Source: Vigna angularis (lineage: Eukaryota; Streptophyta; Magnoliopsida; Fabales; Fabaceae). From it: a stretch of 64,000 nucleotides of DNA. This document shows positions 48,729 to 61,819 of this stretch, in pieces (the stretch's first letter is position 1; the number at the start of each line of letters is the position of its first letter). The translations under genes and the position numbers were made by a program. The notes beneath the pieces are model-generated. The model did not search any database, was not told where the DNA came from, and saw nothing but the letters and a program-made list of their open reading frames with translations. Location: contig NC_068979.1 of NCBI RefSeq assembly GCF_016808095.1, positions 19,523,444-19,587,443 of the forward strand, given 5' to 3'.

Positions 48729-50221
48729 CTTAAATCCATTCGTATCCACATTTAGAAAAACAATAAAATATTTTTTTTCAAAATTAATGTTTCTTCAACT
48801 CTCTTATTTTAGATTGCTATTGATAACGAATTTTTATCTTTAGATCAATACAAATGGATAATATTTGGACTTAAATATTAACTTTAAGTCCACTTAATCT
48901 TTTTTTAATGATAATATCGCTATCTTACTGCTTCTAAGAAATAAAATGAAAGTTAACTGTTTTATCTTTGTAAATAAATCTCTCAGTGTGTGACTGTTTT
49001 ACGATGCACATTCACAAATTATTACTCTTATATTTTATATCAAATAAACATAAAATGATACCATTACTCAAACATAACAACAAATCCAAATTTCGCCAAA
49101 GCTATTTTTTACCAATTGAATAATCTTTTTATGAAATTTTAAATAGAATAGAATAAATAATAAAATCAAGCATTTTAAACTCAATAATGTTAATCTAACT
49201 TGACATGACCTTTCCAACTCCATTTCACATCATCAACAACCACAAGTCAAATATTTATTTCTCAAATTTAATTATCCCTATTTCAATTGGACCATTTAAT
49301 ATTGATAACAATTTTTTTAGTATAAATAAATAAATATTACACTCATTTGCTCATAAACGGTAGATGTATTATGATAGTTTGTTCAAATGGGATTAAATTG
49401 AAAATTAATGTTTTTGTTGATTATGAGTTAAATTGGATTATGTTCATTTAATTCATGAATTGTACGACTTTCAGTTAGATTATATATGATGAGTTATTCA
49501 TAGCTCACTTAAATTTTAAATAAGTTATCTTTTAATTTTAATTTCCATTCTTTTTGTTGTCTCTTTCGTCAAAAATAAGTTTATGATAATATGAAACTTA
49601 GTGTTATAAAATCCATGGTATAGACAACAGACAAAGGTTAATGAAATATGAGGAGCAAATGATAAGAGTGTTAGTTATGATCCAGTTCAAAACATTTTTT
49701 TTACGTTTCTTCACATTTTCCTTCACAACAACCTTTTTTTCATTCATATTCATCCAAGTACATTAATTGGTATATAAGATGCTTAGGGGGTTTCAGTTTT
49801 TACTTCAAGAAAACAATTTCTTAAAACAAAATAAATCGAATTAAATTCACTTATTTTTAAGCCAACTCATGTTAGTTGGATTAACTTACTTTTGACATCT
49901 TAACATAAAGATAAAAATGAATTGGATACAAGTAATATTTACTTGGACTCATTACAAAAAATATGTCTTATCTATCAAATATATTTATGTAAAAAGTATA
50001 TGGAAGTTTATACTCATCAATACTTGCTAAATATTTATATTTGATAAATCAAATTTAAATGAGATTAAAAAATATATTTTTTTATATTATGTTATTTGTT
50101 AAGTCACACGTTTTCATTGGAGTAAAGATGAAAAATATCTCAATCCATAAAAAAATTAAAAAATATTACAAATTTAAAAAATTAAATTCTATATAAAAAC
50201 ATTGAATAATTAAAAGTTTAA

Positions 50222-50225
<4 letters not shown>

Positions 50226-50287
<62 letters not shown>

Positions 50288-50288
50288 A
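50226..50288. repeat. Compound (TA)n(TG)n microsatellite
   Basis: About 20 TA units run directly into about 11 TG units. Confidence 0.95.
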
Positions 50289-53200
50289 TTGCCCTTTTTA
50301 AAATTACTTTTATATAAATTCTTATTTTTATTATCTTTCACTCCTTTCATATGATTCCATTGTGAGGCCATCATTTCGTTCTCTATTATTTTTCTTTCTT
50401 TCTACTTTTGCTTTTGTCGACCCTGCTACTAAAAAAAGAGAACGAGAAAAAGAAAATCAAACAACCAAGTTATTTTCCCATACACTATTTTCGAAATTGT
50501 TTATTTACCATTAATATTTTTAAAATTAGTATTCTTACAAATAATTAATCTATTACATGCATGTAATAAAATTTAATTTAGCGACAGTATAAATTTTCTT
50601 ACCGGATAAGTGAATTTCTCACTCTTCTTGTTTTCACGTTCTTTCCTTATAACGTTTATTTAAATAACAGTTTTTCCTTCGTTAATCAAACTAATATCAA
50701 ATTCACGAAAGAAACTAACAAAATTTACATAAGTAAACTTTTTAATAATTAGATCTAATTAAATTTTAAGTATTGTATATACTTAATATTTTTAATTAAT
50801 TTTTATTAACAACATTTATTTTACTACCTGTTTAATTTTTTTTTCTTTTTATCTCTAATCTTTTATTAACTCTAACATCATTTATTCTCTTCAATATTCT
50901 TTAACTTGTTAATAGAAAATAAATAGCTATTTTTTACATAAATTTTTGTTTAATTATTTAATATAAAATATTTTTTGTGTGAAATATTAATCAATGGTTT
51001 AATTTACAAAAAAAAGGGGTGTATACAAATTCTAGTTGAATTTGTCTACTAGAGAGGACCACATAGTTTTATGGTGATTGGCTAAAGGTCTTATCTTTAG
51101 GTTACCAAATCACATCCACACAAGTTTTCTCAATGTCTCCAAAAGGAGGAGAATTCTTAGGAAAGGGAAAATCAATGTTACCTCTTCCATGGAAATCCAA
51201 TGCCAAGGTTTTTTGGTCCAATTCAAAGAAAATGGGAACACTTTCAACTATTTTTGCCTTAGTTCAAACCCTAAACTAAAATTTATGTTTCATAACTTTA
51301 TTCTGTCTCAAAAAAATTCGACAAATGATAAAAAAGTCATTTTTATTTTAGAATAAATTTACTTCTAAAATAAATCACTTTGCTCAAAAATTAATTTAAC
51401 TAAAATTAATTTTTGCAACCTTTTGTCCTAACAATACACTAATGCAAAATAGGTTTTCTATCAATTTTTTATAATAGGTATCTTTTTTATACTTATTTTG
51501 AAAATAACATAAAGAAAATCATTTGTATATTATACTTATTTTATAAATAATTAATATAAAAGTGAGATTTTTTTAATTGATATAAAAAGATTCTTCTAAA
51601 CTTATATAATCTGTTGTAGCTAATTAAAAAATTAGAAGAAAAAAAACAAATACTAACCACCTTTGAACTTTATCAATGGCAAATTTAGTTTTATAGTACA
51701 AATTCCAATAAGAAAGTGCGATTTTTATTTATATTAAGGCATTTTCAACCAATAATAATAATAATTTGATAAAGTTAGAAAAAATATAGTATTAAAATGC
51801 GTGAATGATATTTGTTTTTTTCAGTGTACAAGTAAATAGATCAATATGCGAGTAATTTATTTATTTTAACTTATTTCTATATTAGAATGAAATAATTCGA
51901 TTATAAAATATTAATAATGTTAAATTTTATATTTTTAATTGTTATAGCTGTCTTTTCGAACTCAATGACTCGACTTGGTGAACCACCGTGTTATGAAAGT
52001 AAACATGAAAAGACTAAACCAACGTATGGGTAATCCCAAGTCAACCTGCAAGTCAAACTTCGTGTACTTTCCATTGCATTATATTTTCGGCAAACTTTTT
52101 TTTATAAGATCTATATTAAAAAAAATTAATTGGTCATTTTTAGAAAAAAAATAGAATGTTTCATATATATAATTTTTTATATTATATTATTGGCTCAGAT
52201 ATTCTCCTAAATAAAATTTTCTTTTTCTCGCAACTTTTAACTCAGGGACGGAATATAGTACATATCATACATGAATTGAAAAGGAAGTAAAATAAAATAA
52301 CATGCCAGTTTCTCTGAAATTTTATAATGAGTATTTTGAACATTTTATTTTACAAATAATTTATATAAAAAGTAAAAGATTTATTAAAAAGAATTGGTCT
52401 TTTGATTATAGTTTAGTTTACACAATTTTATTTAAATTAAACTAATTTTCTGTTTTGTTTATTTTATTTTCAATGGATGTAGACTAATAGGTAAGATGAG
52501 ATTTTAGTCACTATCACTTTTCTTAAAAATAATAAATGAGAAAATATCTTATATGTCAATGGAAGCAACTTCCAACTACTTTTATAAATGGAAAATATAT
52601 TTATATAGTATTGATTGGATGAGAAGTGGAACATTCAATACTTTTGAAAAAAGAAATTTGAGTTTAACTCAATTTTAAGAAATCTTTTTAATAATATGAA
52701 ATTTGCAATCTTTTATATGTTATATGTTTTCGTTATATCTATGAAAAATATAAATTCTTAAACAAATATCTCAACATATTTTTAATTTTTTTTTCTCAAA
52801 AAATAATATGCATAGTAATTAGTATTCATGCTGCTATCATTTCAAATTACTCTCTATTTATGTGATATTTTTAAATGTATTTTTTTTACAATCTATCATT
52901 TTTATATCCACTTCTAACAGTTTTTTTTAAAAGAAAAGCTGCCAATTTTAAAATAATCTTATAATTGAACTGTAATAGTTAATTATAAATATAAAATATA
53001 ATTTTATAGTATAAAAGTGATTTTTAATTATGATTATAATCTTAATATACGAAATAAATGTTTATCTTAAACTAAAATAAGAATTCCAGAGGAATTCATT
53101 ATTACGGATGGGTATTTGCTTCCTCCACCATCACCAAATGCTTCATGCATCACCCCATATCAATTTTGTCATTTTCTAAAACGGATGTCAATATCCGTTT

Positions 53201-53318
53201 CATCTTTAACAGATGTTGACATCCGTCCGTTCACATATTTTATATTTTAATTTATTGTTTTTATTTAAAAAGAAAAAAAAAATCTTCAACGGATGTGACG
53301 ACATCCGTTAACGGATTG

Positions 53319-53535
53319 CCACATCCGTTTTAATAAAAGTTTAAAACTATTTTGATTATTATTTAAATAATAATATATAAATTAAATTAATAGTAATTAT
53401 TTTATTAAATAAAATAAAATTAATTCATAAATAATTAAGTAATAATTTTAAATTAATTAAATAATACTTATATATTAATTTAAAATATAATAAATTAAAA
53501 ACTAAAAATTTAAAAAGAAAAAACTTCATGGATGT
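53319..53535. repeat. AT-rich 218-bp tandem unit, left of insertion
   Basis: The unit starts CCACATCCGTTTTAATAA at 53319. It is cut by the LTR at 53536 and resumes at 60163. Confidence 0.8.
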
Positions 53536-54044
53536 TGTAACATCCCAAAAATATAGTAATAAAATCATATAATAGAATAATTACGATTAATAATAATCCA
53601 GGCCAGTTTTAACATTTAAAAAGAGAACACAGTTATGGCCGAACGGCCTTACATAACTTTCCCACTAAAATTGAACCATACAAGAGAAAAATTCAAGACC
53701 GAACGGTTTACAAAACCAACACCGAACGGTCATCCAAAGCTTAAAGACAAAAGGTGGACGAACGACCACTTAACCAAAATAATCAACTACAAGCCGAACG
53801 TCCTATTGCTCAGTCTTCACCTCGACTTCGACTAAGTTCTCTTCCTCCAAATATTGCTCTTCCAACGCCTCTTCCAGTAGTGCGTCTCCTTCTGCTCACA
53901 TCCACACGGATGATCATTGCAAGAACAAGGACGGACGTACAAACGAGACAACACAAGGAAAAACACAAGGTAAGCTTATGTAATTTAATTCAAGTAATAA
54001 CATACATTTTAATATGCAAGCACATCCCAATACATTCCAATAAA

Positions 54045-57000
54045 TGTAAGAACCTAGATTTTTAGAGAAGTGGTGGGGACACGGTGGTCACCCACCTCTT
54101 GCATTATTAGAATGCAATTATTGGAGGTGCATAATTCAGGAAGCTTAGCAAAGGTGAGGGTCTCATTTTTGGCATGAGAGAGAGCAGCCCAGAGGGAGGG
54201 AACCCTTTCTTCCGTTTTCAACCGTCCAAAGAGCACCCAGGGGAAGCAATACCAACTTTAGAAGGGCGAAGAGGAGGATTTGGGTTGGGCATCTGGTGAG
54301 AGTGGAGTCCTTGCAGCAAGATCTGAGAGAGGAAGTGGAGAGCTGTTGAAGTTTCTAGGAGATCTTGAGCTGCACGTCTGGGAGGAGTTAGATCACAAAT
54401 TTTTCAAAGGAAGTCTTCAAGAGGTAAGGGGAGTTCGATTTATTTCCTTGATTGTTGAGATATTATGTGTTTACTATAAATCTGTGCAAATCTGGACCGA
54501 AGGGGATGAAAATGGGGTTTCTGGGTTTTTTCTGGAATCTGGTGCGATTCTGCAGAATTCTGCAGAACGCGCGTACGTCCAATTTTGGTGAGTCAAAATT
54601 GGACGTTCGTCCAATTTGCTCGACCAATTAGTGGTCGGCCAAAATAATATGAGCGTTCGGTTTTGTATTCTCATGTAACGAGCGTTAGCGTTCGTCCTTG
54701 AGTTAATAAAATATTAGACGTTCGTCAAAATATTATCCAGTGAATTAGAGATGTTAGGCGTTCGTACTTAGTTTAGTATTCTCATTGTTCAGATTGAGAG
54801 CGTTCGTATCAATTTGGTATTTTAGGATTCAACCTTGAGCGTTCGTCCCTAAATTAGTATCTACAAGAAGTAATCTTGAGCGTTCAGTATTGGGTATTAG
54901 TAATTGCAGTCGCTCGTCCTTAATATGGATTCTTAGGTTTTAATCTTGAATGTTCGGTTTGGTGTATTAATGATTGGAGCGTGCAGTCTTAATTGGATAT
55001 TATTAAGTTTAAGTCTTGAACGTTTCTAGTGTATTAGAAATTGTAGCGTTCGAATAAAATTAGTACCCCAGGATTTGATTTAATACCGCACGGTCAGAAT
55101 GGGCTTTATACCGTTCGGTCAGGTTTTGATATCATACTGTTCGGTTAAGTTGTAATCATTCGGCCAATACTCCAGACGTTCGGCCAGCACTATAAGGGAG
55201 CGGCAAAATGATCTAGACGTTCGGCCAAGACTCTAACGTTCGATCTTTAAATATTCAGATAAATGAGTTTCGACCCTAGCGTTCGTCCCTAGAGCGTTCT
55301 GTCCCAAAGTGATCGTTCGTAGGGAACGATCGATCTCGATGATGTTAATCCTCAAGAAGTACTCGTCAGAGGTAGTGTTACGACTAGGCTTGATCTTGAG
55401 CGTTCGTTCATTTGGGGCTCGGTTTAATAACGTTTGGTGTTCATAGGCAGCGTTCGGTCTTTGATGATGATTGATCCCAGAACGTTCGTCCAAACAGTAT
55501 CCGAGTTGAAAATAGCGTTCGGCGATAATGTATGAATCCGTAATTTCTTTGGTAGTATTTTTAAACAATTATTGAGAATTGTTGGTTATTTTCTTGATCT
55601 AATATTGGTTTATTTATACATGTTATTGAGAATATGTATGAATTCGTGATTGAGCACATTTATTTTGTTGGAGGTGGTACATACACTATGTTATTTACTT
55701 GTAACTTCGTCTGTCTTGTGAGCATTTTTGCTAGTCTCGCGTGAGACTGAGATTCGAGTGTAACCTTCTTCTACGCGAGGAGGTGAATGTCTCGCCCAAT
55801 GACTTCGGCTCGTGTTGAGTATAGTGCATCGTTACGCGTAGTATCGATGTTTTTACTCGTTAGTCCTTGAGGAGTTGGGGAGATAGGTCTGAAGTCGCGA
55901 TGAAAGACGACTCGAGTCGCCTGTTATTGAGAACAGGTTATGACGACGAATTACAAGTAAACGACATTGTTTATGAAGGACTAGTCTGTAATGTCATGTG
56001 TGTCGACTTATATTAAATCATGGAAATTGTTATAATTTATATGTAATGGGTTTATGATGTGATAATTCTGGTTATTCACCCTTGCATGTTGTGGTCGTGG
56101 TTTCCACCTGTGATGATCGTACTGGTACGGGAGAGATGGTAATGCAGATAAAGCTGGAATTGAATAGTTCTTCGAAAGAGATGGGAAGTAAAACTTGTTG
56201 GGTCTATAGGTAGTAACGAGCGTTCTTATCAGTGACGTTCGGTCTTGGTGTTATTTATTTTCAGGTAGCGAGCGTTATTAGGTAGCTTTTGATCTTGATG
56301 ATAGTTGTTCTCAGGTAGCTAGTGTCCGGTCTTAATTTGGTACCTGGAGGTTTAGTTTGATTACGTTCGGTCAGTACTTTAGGTGTTCGGCAAAGTGCTC
56401 TAGGCGTTTAACCCAGACTCAAAACGTTCGTCCTTATGGTGTTCTGTCTCGTAGCGATTGTTTATAGAGAATGATCTTTATTGGTGATGTTGCTCTGAGG
56501 TAGCAATCATTTATGGTGAGTGACCGGCCTTGATATTCGTTGAGGTAGCGATCGATTAATAAGTTGTGATCAATCGTGATGATGCATGATTCAGGCAGTG
56601 ATCATTCATAGGTAGTGCTCGGTTTGGATGACGCTTGTCTCAGATAAGGATCGTTAACAGTTAGTGGTCGTACGTAGGGAACGTCCGGTCTCGATGATGT
56701 TGCCCTCAGATAGTGCTCGTCAGAGGGAGTGTTCGGCGAGATTTGATCTTTGAGCGATCGTTCAAATAGTGTTCGAAATAATAGTAATTGTTCTAGTAGA
56801 GTGCGCTGTCTTAGCATGAAGTCTAAGTGTTTGATCTTACTTAGCGTTCGATCTCTTGGTGTTCGACCTAATGGTATCCGGTCTAATAGCGTTTGGTGTT
56901 TAATGTCGAGCTTAAGTGATCAATCTTAACGCTCGTGTAAACAGTATTCGATAAATAGGAAGTTCGTTGTGTTAGCGTTCGATTCTGTGACGTTTAAGCA

Positions 57001-58136
57001 AATAACGTTCGGCCTAATAGTGTTCGATCTGGCGTTCAGTTTTTAGCGTTCGACCTAGTGTTTGATCTCAGTGTTCATTATGAGAGTGTTTGGTCACTAT
57101 GGTTTTCTGAATTTAGCGTTCGGCTCAATAGTACATGATCACCTAGCGTTCGTTCGAATGGGATCCAGCCAAATAATATTCATTAGATAGCGTTCGGCGG
57201 ATAGCGCTCGACAGATAACGTTCGGCGGATAGCGCTCGACAGATAACGTTCGGCAGATAGCGTCCGTCCAAATAGTATCCGGTCTTAGAATGTTTGGGGA
57301 GTAGCTTTGTCCAGCAGCGTTCGTCCAGTATCGTCCGTCTAGATAGCGTTCGGCCAAATGGTGATCGGCAAAGAGGGTTCGGTTCCAAAGTTTTTCTCTC
57401 TTGTTTAAGTGAGCAATGTGTTTTGAAGATATATATTTTGAGGTGGTTTATGTGAAAAATATATGAATACACGAAACATGATAAAATGACTGTGATGAAT
57501 GTATTTTATAATGTTGATATGAAATTATGCATGTGATCATGATATGAGTATGGTATGAGTCTCGTGAAGAAATCCAGTAATGTTACGGTATCTGTGTATA
57601 TATTGATGTTGAGGGTATTGTAGTCGGATGTCCTGGTTTATGTGCCGATTTTAGACATAGTGAGGGGACTAAGAATGGCATCGCAAGTGGAGAACCTTCC
57701 GTTGAGTTGCTCATCAATGTATCATCCGGATGAGTGTCTAGTAGAAATTTTGGTATGATGGTATATGAGGATGTCTGACCTAAATATTATACGATGTTTA
57801 TATCAAAGCAGTTATGCATATTTTATAAATGATATGTTGCATGTTAGCTCACCCTTACTTATTTGTGCATGTATCGGAAAAATCATATTTTTGCGATGAT
57901 CGTATAACGTATTTGTTATACGGGAGCAGATGAAGGAATGTCGCGTGATCCGGTGCAAATGCAGAAAGAGATGGAAGAACGTATTAGAAGAATTCAATGT
58001 TATCTTTACAGTTAAGTCTGAGCTTAAAACTTATGTATAGATTTAAGTATGAGGTTCGGGGTGTTACCGTAAATGTATTATTGCAATATTTTAAATTTTG
58101 AATTTCAAAGAGTAATTTTTTTTTTGGGATGTTACA
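54045..58136 (-). mobile_element. Nested solo LTR, inverted, expanded core, TSD ATAAA
   Basis: On the plus strand it starts TGTAAGAACC at 54045 and ends GGGATGTTACA at 58136; reversed, it begins TGTAACATCCC like its relatives. The perfect TSD ATAAA (54040-54044; 58137-58141) proves insertion into the older LTR. At 4,092 bp it is about 1.5 kb longer than the others, the excess being a GCGTTCG-type word array. The conserved box appears reversed near 57890-57932 (TTGCGATGATCG...GGGAGCAGATG). Confidence 0.93.
54640..57370. repeat. Dispersed GCGTTCG word array within LTR
   Basis: By eye roughly 60 variants of AGCGTTCGGTC/AGCGTTCGTCC, spaced irregularly. They tighten into short tandem copies at 57184-57262, where a 14-bp unit (AGATAGCGTTCGGC / GGATAGCGCTCGAC) alternates. 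CpG-dense in an otherwise AT-rich region. Confidence 0.85.
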
Positions 58137-60167
58137 ATAAACAATCTAATCAAAAACCCTGATACTAGACCGACTGTCCGAACTGTATGAATTTCGTGTA
58201 GCTACGACGTTCGTGCACCCGGGTGATGTAGTAACTGGAATTCTCATCAGCTGCCACCCGAGGTTAGTCCGTTCCGTCCAAAGTACTCCTAAGGACTAGG
58301 ACCTCCTGCCGTTCCCACACATGACGTACCCCCTCTACGTGAGGACGAGTACTCACGGAACATCAGGATGAATCGTCAGCCAAGCTTTGTCCACATTCAT
58401 ACTTTACTATAACAATATCATCCAAGAATCGTTCCTCCCCGGAATACTCGTTCAAATCTGTAATCTCATATTCATCTCATAAACTCTTCATCCTTTATAA
58501 TCTTTCACTTTAATGCCATTTTCATAATCATTTCTGAGAACATAAAAATACCGAATGTTCAGCCCCCTTCATAACGAGGACGAACGATAGGAACGAGGTA
58601 AGGAACTCCCTCGTCCTAGAACAGAATACTACCGAAAGGGTTACTGAAATCTTTAGAAAGGAATCAAGTACACATATGCAATATGTTACGAATGTCTTCT
58701 ACAACCTGAATCAGTTAAATGAAATGACTCTCGTGAACTCCGATCGAAACCCAAAGAATATATAGAACTGGGAACTCTTGATCCGAGACAATAAGGTGGA
58801 CATATTAGAACGTCAAAGGACCAAACTTAGAATAATTCACATACAGAAATCTCATGTCAGTAAATGACCGAACAAGGAAAGGAAGGTTCTTCTGAAATTG
58901 GACGAACGCTACTTTTCATCAAGATAGATGATATAATGAAACGAGTACGAGCGCTTGGTGTAAGACCGAACACTACTCAGTACGAGCGCTAGGTGTAAGA
59001 CCGAGCACTACTTAAAATTTAGAATAAAATATTTATAAATAAGATATCATAGGTATGGTATTTAGAAACAACTACCTATACAATTACATATATATATAGG
59101 TACCGAATTTAGGTTTTCTGCTGGATACTCAGATGCAACTATGCTTGACCGATCGTTCAAGCACAGCATTACGATAAGGAGGCGCTCGTCCTCATCTAGA
59201 ATTCTTTCCAAATGAAAGAATTCCATTTCAACTATGTTCAACAGGAGAACCGAACGGTCGATGACCATCCAGTAACGAACGTATTTTATCATAGTATAAT
59301 CTCATATACAGAATCATTTACACTCAAACTCATTTTCTTAACTTGTAATTTCCTAACCTCATAACTTTATAAAATTCATATTAACATCAATACGCATACT
59401 TCATACGATTCATATCATACCAATAATTCATATTCCACATAGAAAATCATATCAGCATTCATCCTCAATACATACGTTCAACCATTCATCAACATGCATT
59501 TAATAATCACGAATGTACAACAATATACAATTAAATTAGATAAGCTTCCCTTACTTGGATACGTGATTGAACGGTCTAAAAGTGGGTTTTTAGTTCGTCC
59601 AACTACAACTTCTACTCTTAACGATCAACACTTCACCAAACTAAACCGAACACATAAAGAACCAAAAATAACTTAGACTATATCCCTGCATGCAACCAGA
59701 ACTTGGTTTGCATGTAACAAAAGAACGAACGACTGAGGGGAAGGAACTTACCAGTTTCAGAACTCGAAGCTGTTTGGTTCAAATTGAAGCCTGGGACGCC
59801 GGGAGTGCTTCTACGGTCTCTGAACGATGATCGGAGAAGAGGAAAGGTTAGTTACAGTAGAGATAAGGGAGGGTTTTCTAGAGAGAAGAAGGAGAAATGG
59901 AAAGTCAGAGTTTGGAAAGGAGAAGGTGCATGCAGAAGAGAGTGGGTACGAGTTTTCAGAAAATCATTTTGTTTTCCCCCGTCCAAACGGACGTCCGCTC
60001 TCCTGCTGACACCTGCTTTCTACTATCTGATTTTCGAAACTTCGCTGGTTGACACCTGGCGTCCACGTAGAGGGTTTCTAAGTACGTTTTTAATGAGTCT
60101 GACGGAGGGTTTTTGAGTTCAAAATTTCGAGATCTGACAAGTGGAATTTCCGAGGTCTGACAGATGT

Positions 60168-60605
60168 TGCCACATCCCTTTTAATAAATTTTTAAAAACT
60201 ATTTTATTATTTAAATAATTATACATAAATTAAATTAATAATAATTATTTTATTAAATAAAATAAAATTAATTTATAATTAATTAAATAATAATTTTAAA
60301 AAATTAAATAGTATTTATATATTAATTTAAAATATAATAAAATAAAAGCCTAAAAACTTTAAAAAGAAAAAAACTTCACGGATGTTACCACATCCGTATC
60401 CGTTTTAATAAATTTTTAAAAAGTATTTTAATTATTATTTAAAATAATAATACATAAATTAAATTAATAATAATTATTTTATTAAATAAAATAAAATTAA
60501 TTTATAAATAATTAAGTAATAATTTAAAAAATTAAATAATATTTATATATTAATTTAAAAACTTTAAAAAACTAAAAACTTAAAAAAAAAAACTAAACGG
60601 ATGTG
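60168..60605. repeat. AT-rich 218-bp tandem units, right of insertion
   Basis: CCACATCC starts recur at 60170 and 60388, and a decayed GGCACATTCG at 60606 (spacing about 218). Subtracting the insertion from the distance 53319-60170 gives 219, so the LTR landed inside one unit. Confidence 0.85.
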
Positions 60606-60765
60606 GCACATTCGTTGAAGAATTTTTTCTTCAACGGGTGTCGACATCCGTTCAAGAAAAAAGGAGGAGGTGTAAGATATTTTAAAATATAAAAGATAGT
60701 TTTGGAATTTAAAAAAAAGTGTGGTAGTGCAGGGAATAATGTGTGGTGGTGTAGGGAGTACCCCT

Positions 60766-60935
60766 CTTACTGATGACACGTGAATGGTTGATGCCCGAAG
60801 GTCACAAGCAGAGAATCCATTAGTTTGGGGCCCAATAAGTAACCCAGTGATTGTTCTGTTGTTGAAGGCCTTTTTGGTAAGTACAGAGCTTCAATTAAAA
60901 AGCTATTTTAAAGAAAAAGTAAAGTGGATTTTCCA
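60766..60935. other. Short spacer
   Basis: No feature recognised between the tandem-core element and the MITE. Confidence 0.5.
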
Positions 60936-61169
60936 GGCTATTTCTTCCCGCACCTCCATAATTGCTTTATGCACTCTCATTTTACTAAATTACTCTTAAT
61001 TAAAAAAATAAAAAAACCTTAACATAAAATAACCCTTAAACCCTAACATAAGCCCCTTCTCCTCATGACAGAAGCACATAGCTTCACCTTCATTGTGGTC
61101 AGAAGGGTTCATTTCCTTTAGGCTATGGGGTTGCAGAAAGAAAATATGGAGTTGCAGGAAGAAACAACC
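60936..61169. mobile_element. Mutator-type MITE, TSD GATTTTCCA/CATTTTCAA
   Basis: TIRs of about 45 bp: GGCTATTTCTTCCCGCACCT at 60936, and reversed GGTTGTTTCTTCCTGCAACT ending at 61169. Flanking 9-mers agree at 7 of 9. 234 bp, non-coding. The ends are related to those of the element at 53110-60765. Confidence 0.72.
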
Positions 61170-61819
61170 CATTTTCAAATGGTTATTTTTATTTTATATT
61201 CATCCTATTAAAATCTTTGTACACCCTTTTAATTATAAAAGTTAAGAAAAAAAATCTTATTACATTTTTGCTTCGTTGAAATGTGACGAATGGGTTAGAA
61301 CACGTGATAAAAAAAATCCAGGATTTTAAATTCGGAGTTTAAATTAAACAAATGCTCTTTTTGTTTATTTTGAAATTAAGCCTAATCAACAAAAAGGAAG
61401 AAGAAAGTACCTAGAATATCAAGTTTTCCTGAAGCTTGAACTTCATTTCACATGTATAAATTGATCTTGTTTTCTTTAATCTAGTTCAATATTACCGAGT
61501 ACTTATTTAGAAAAAAATGTATATATTTTTAGAATAAATACTCAAATCGTTTCCTTGAAAAATAAATTAATTTAATTTCGCCGATCAAAGAGAAAAGGTA
61601 AGTTTATTCTGTAAGTGCTTTGTTATTTGTTTTTCTACATGATTTGACTTCGAAAAAACTGAATCATGTACCAACAAAACATTCATTGACGAGATTTTCA
61701 GCTATTAAAAGAAATTCTTAAAAATGACATTCAAACAAATAAAAAAGATCAAAGCGCTATAAATTTTTTTATCTGAAGTAGATATTTCTTTTCTATAAGA
61801 CAAATTTGAACATGCAATG
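61170..61819. other. AT-rich intergenic DNA
   Basis: No gene or bounded repeat recognised. Confidence 0.5.

Larger units (their letters stand above)
53536..60162 (+). mobile_element. Solo LTR (host of a nested LTR), TSD GATGT
   Basis: Begins TGTAACATCCC at 53536 and ends GAGGTCTGACA at 60162. The perfect TSD GATGT lies at 53531-53535 and 60163-60167. Removing the nested element (4,092 bp plus its 5-bp TSD) leaves about 2,530 bp, matching the 2,486 bp of the 4618 LTR. Conserved box at 53892-53921. The second block (after the insertion) at about 58190-58400 matches 5150-5340. Units like GAGCGCTTGGTGTAAGACCG lie at about 58935-59010. Confidence 0.92.
53110..60765. mobile_element. TIR element with 218-bp tandem core, interrupted by nested LTRs (tentative ends)
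   Basis: The left end GGGTATTTGCTTCCTCCACC and the reversed right end GGGGTACTCCCTACACCACC are alignable for about 45 bases. Candidate 9-bp flanks ATTACGGAT (53101-53109) and CTTACTGAT (60766-60774) agree at 7 of 9. Between the ends are ACATCCGTT/AACGGATGT inverted words and an AT-rich tandem repeat. Without the inserted LTR (6,627 bp plus 5-bp TSD) it is about 1.0 kb. The ends resemble the small MITE at 60936-61169. Mutator-like by TSD length; low certainty on exact ends. Confidence 0.55.

Noticed and set aside
51078..51356. 92-residue plus-strand frame
   Set aside because: Reads more like a protein than most chance frames here, but I recognise no family, the alternative frame is also open, and there is no promoter or splice context.
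54280..54591. 103-residue frame at the edge of the nested LTR
   Set aside because: Lies wholly within the solo LTR; no domain, and the region varies among copies.
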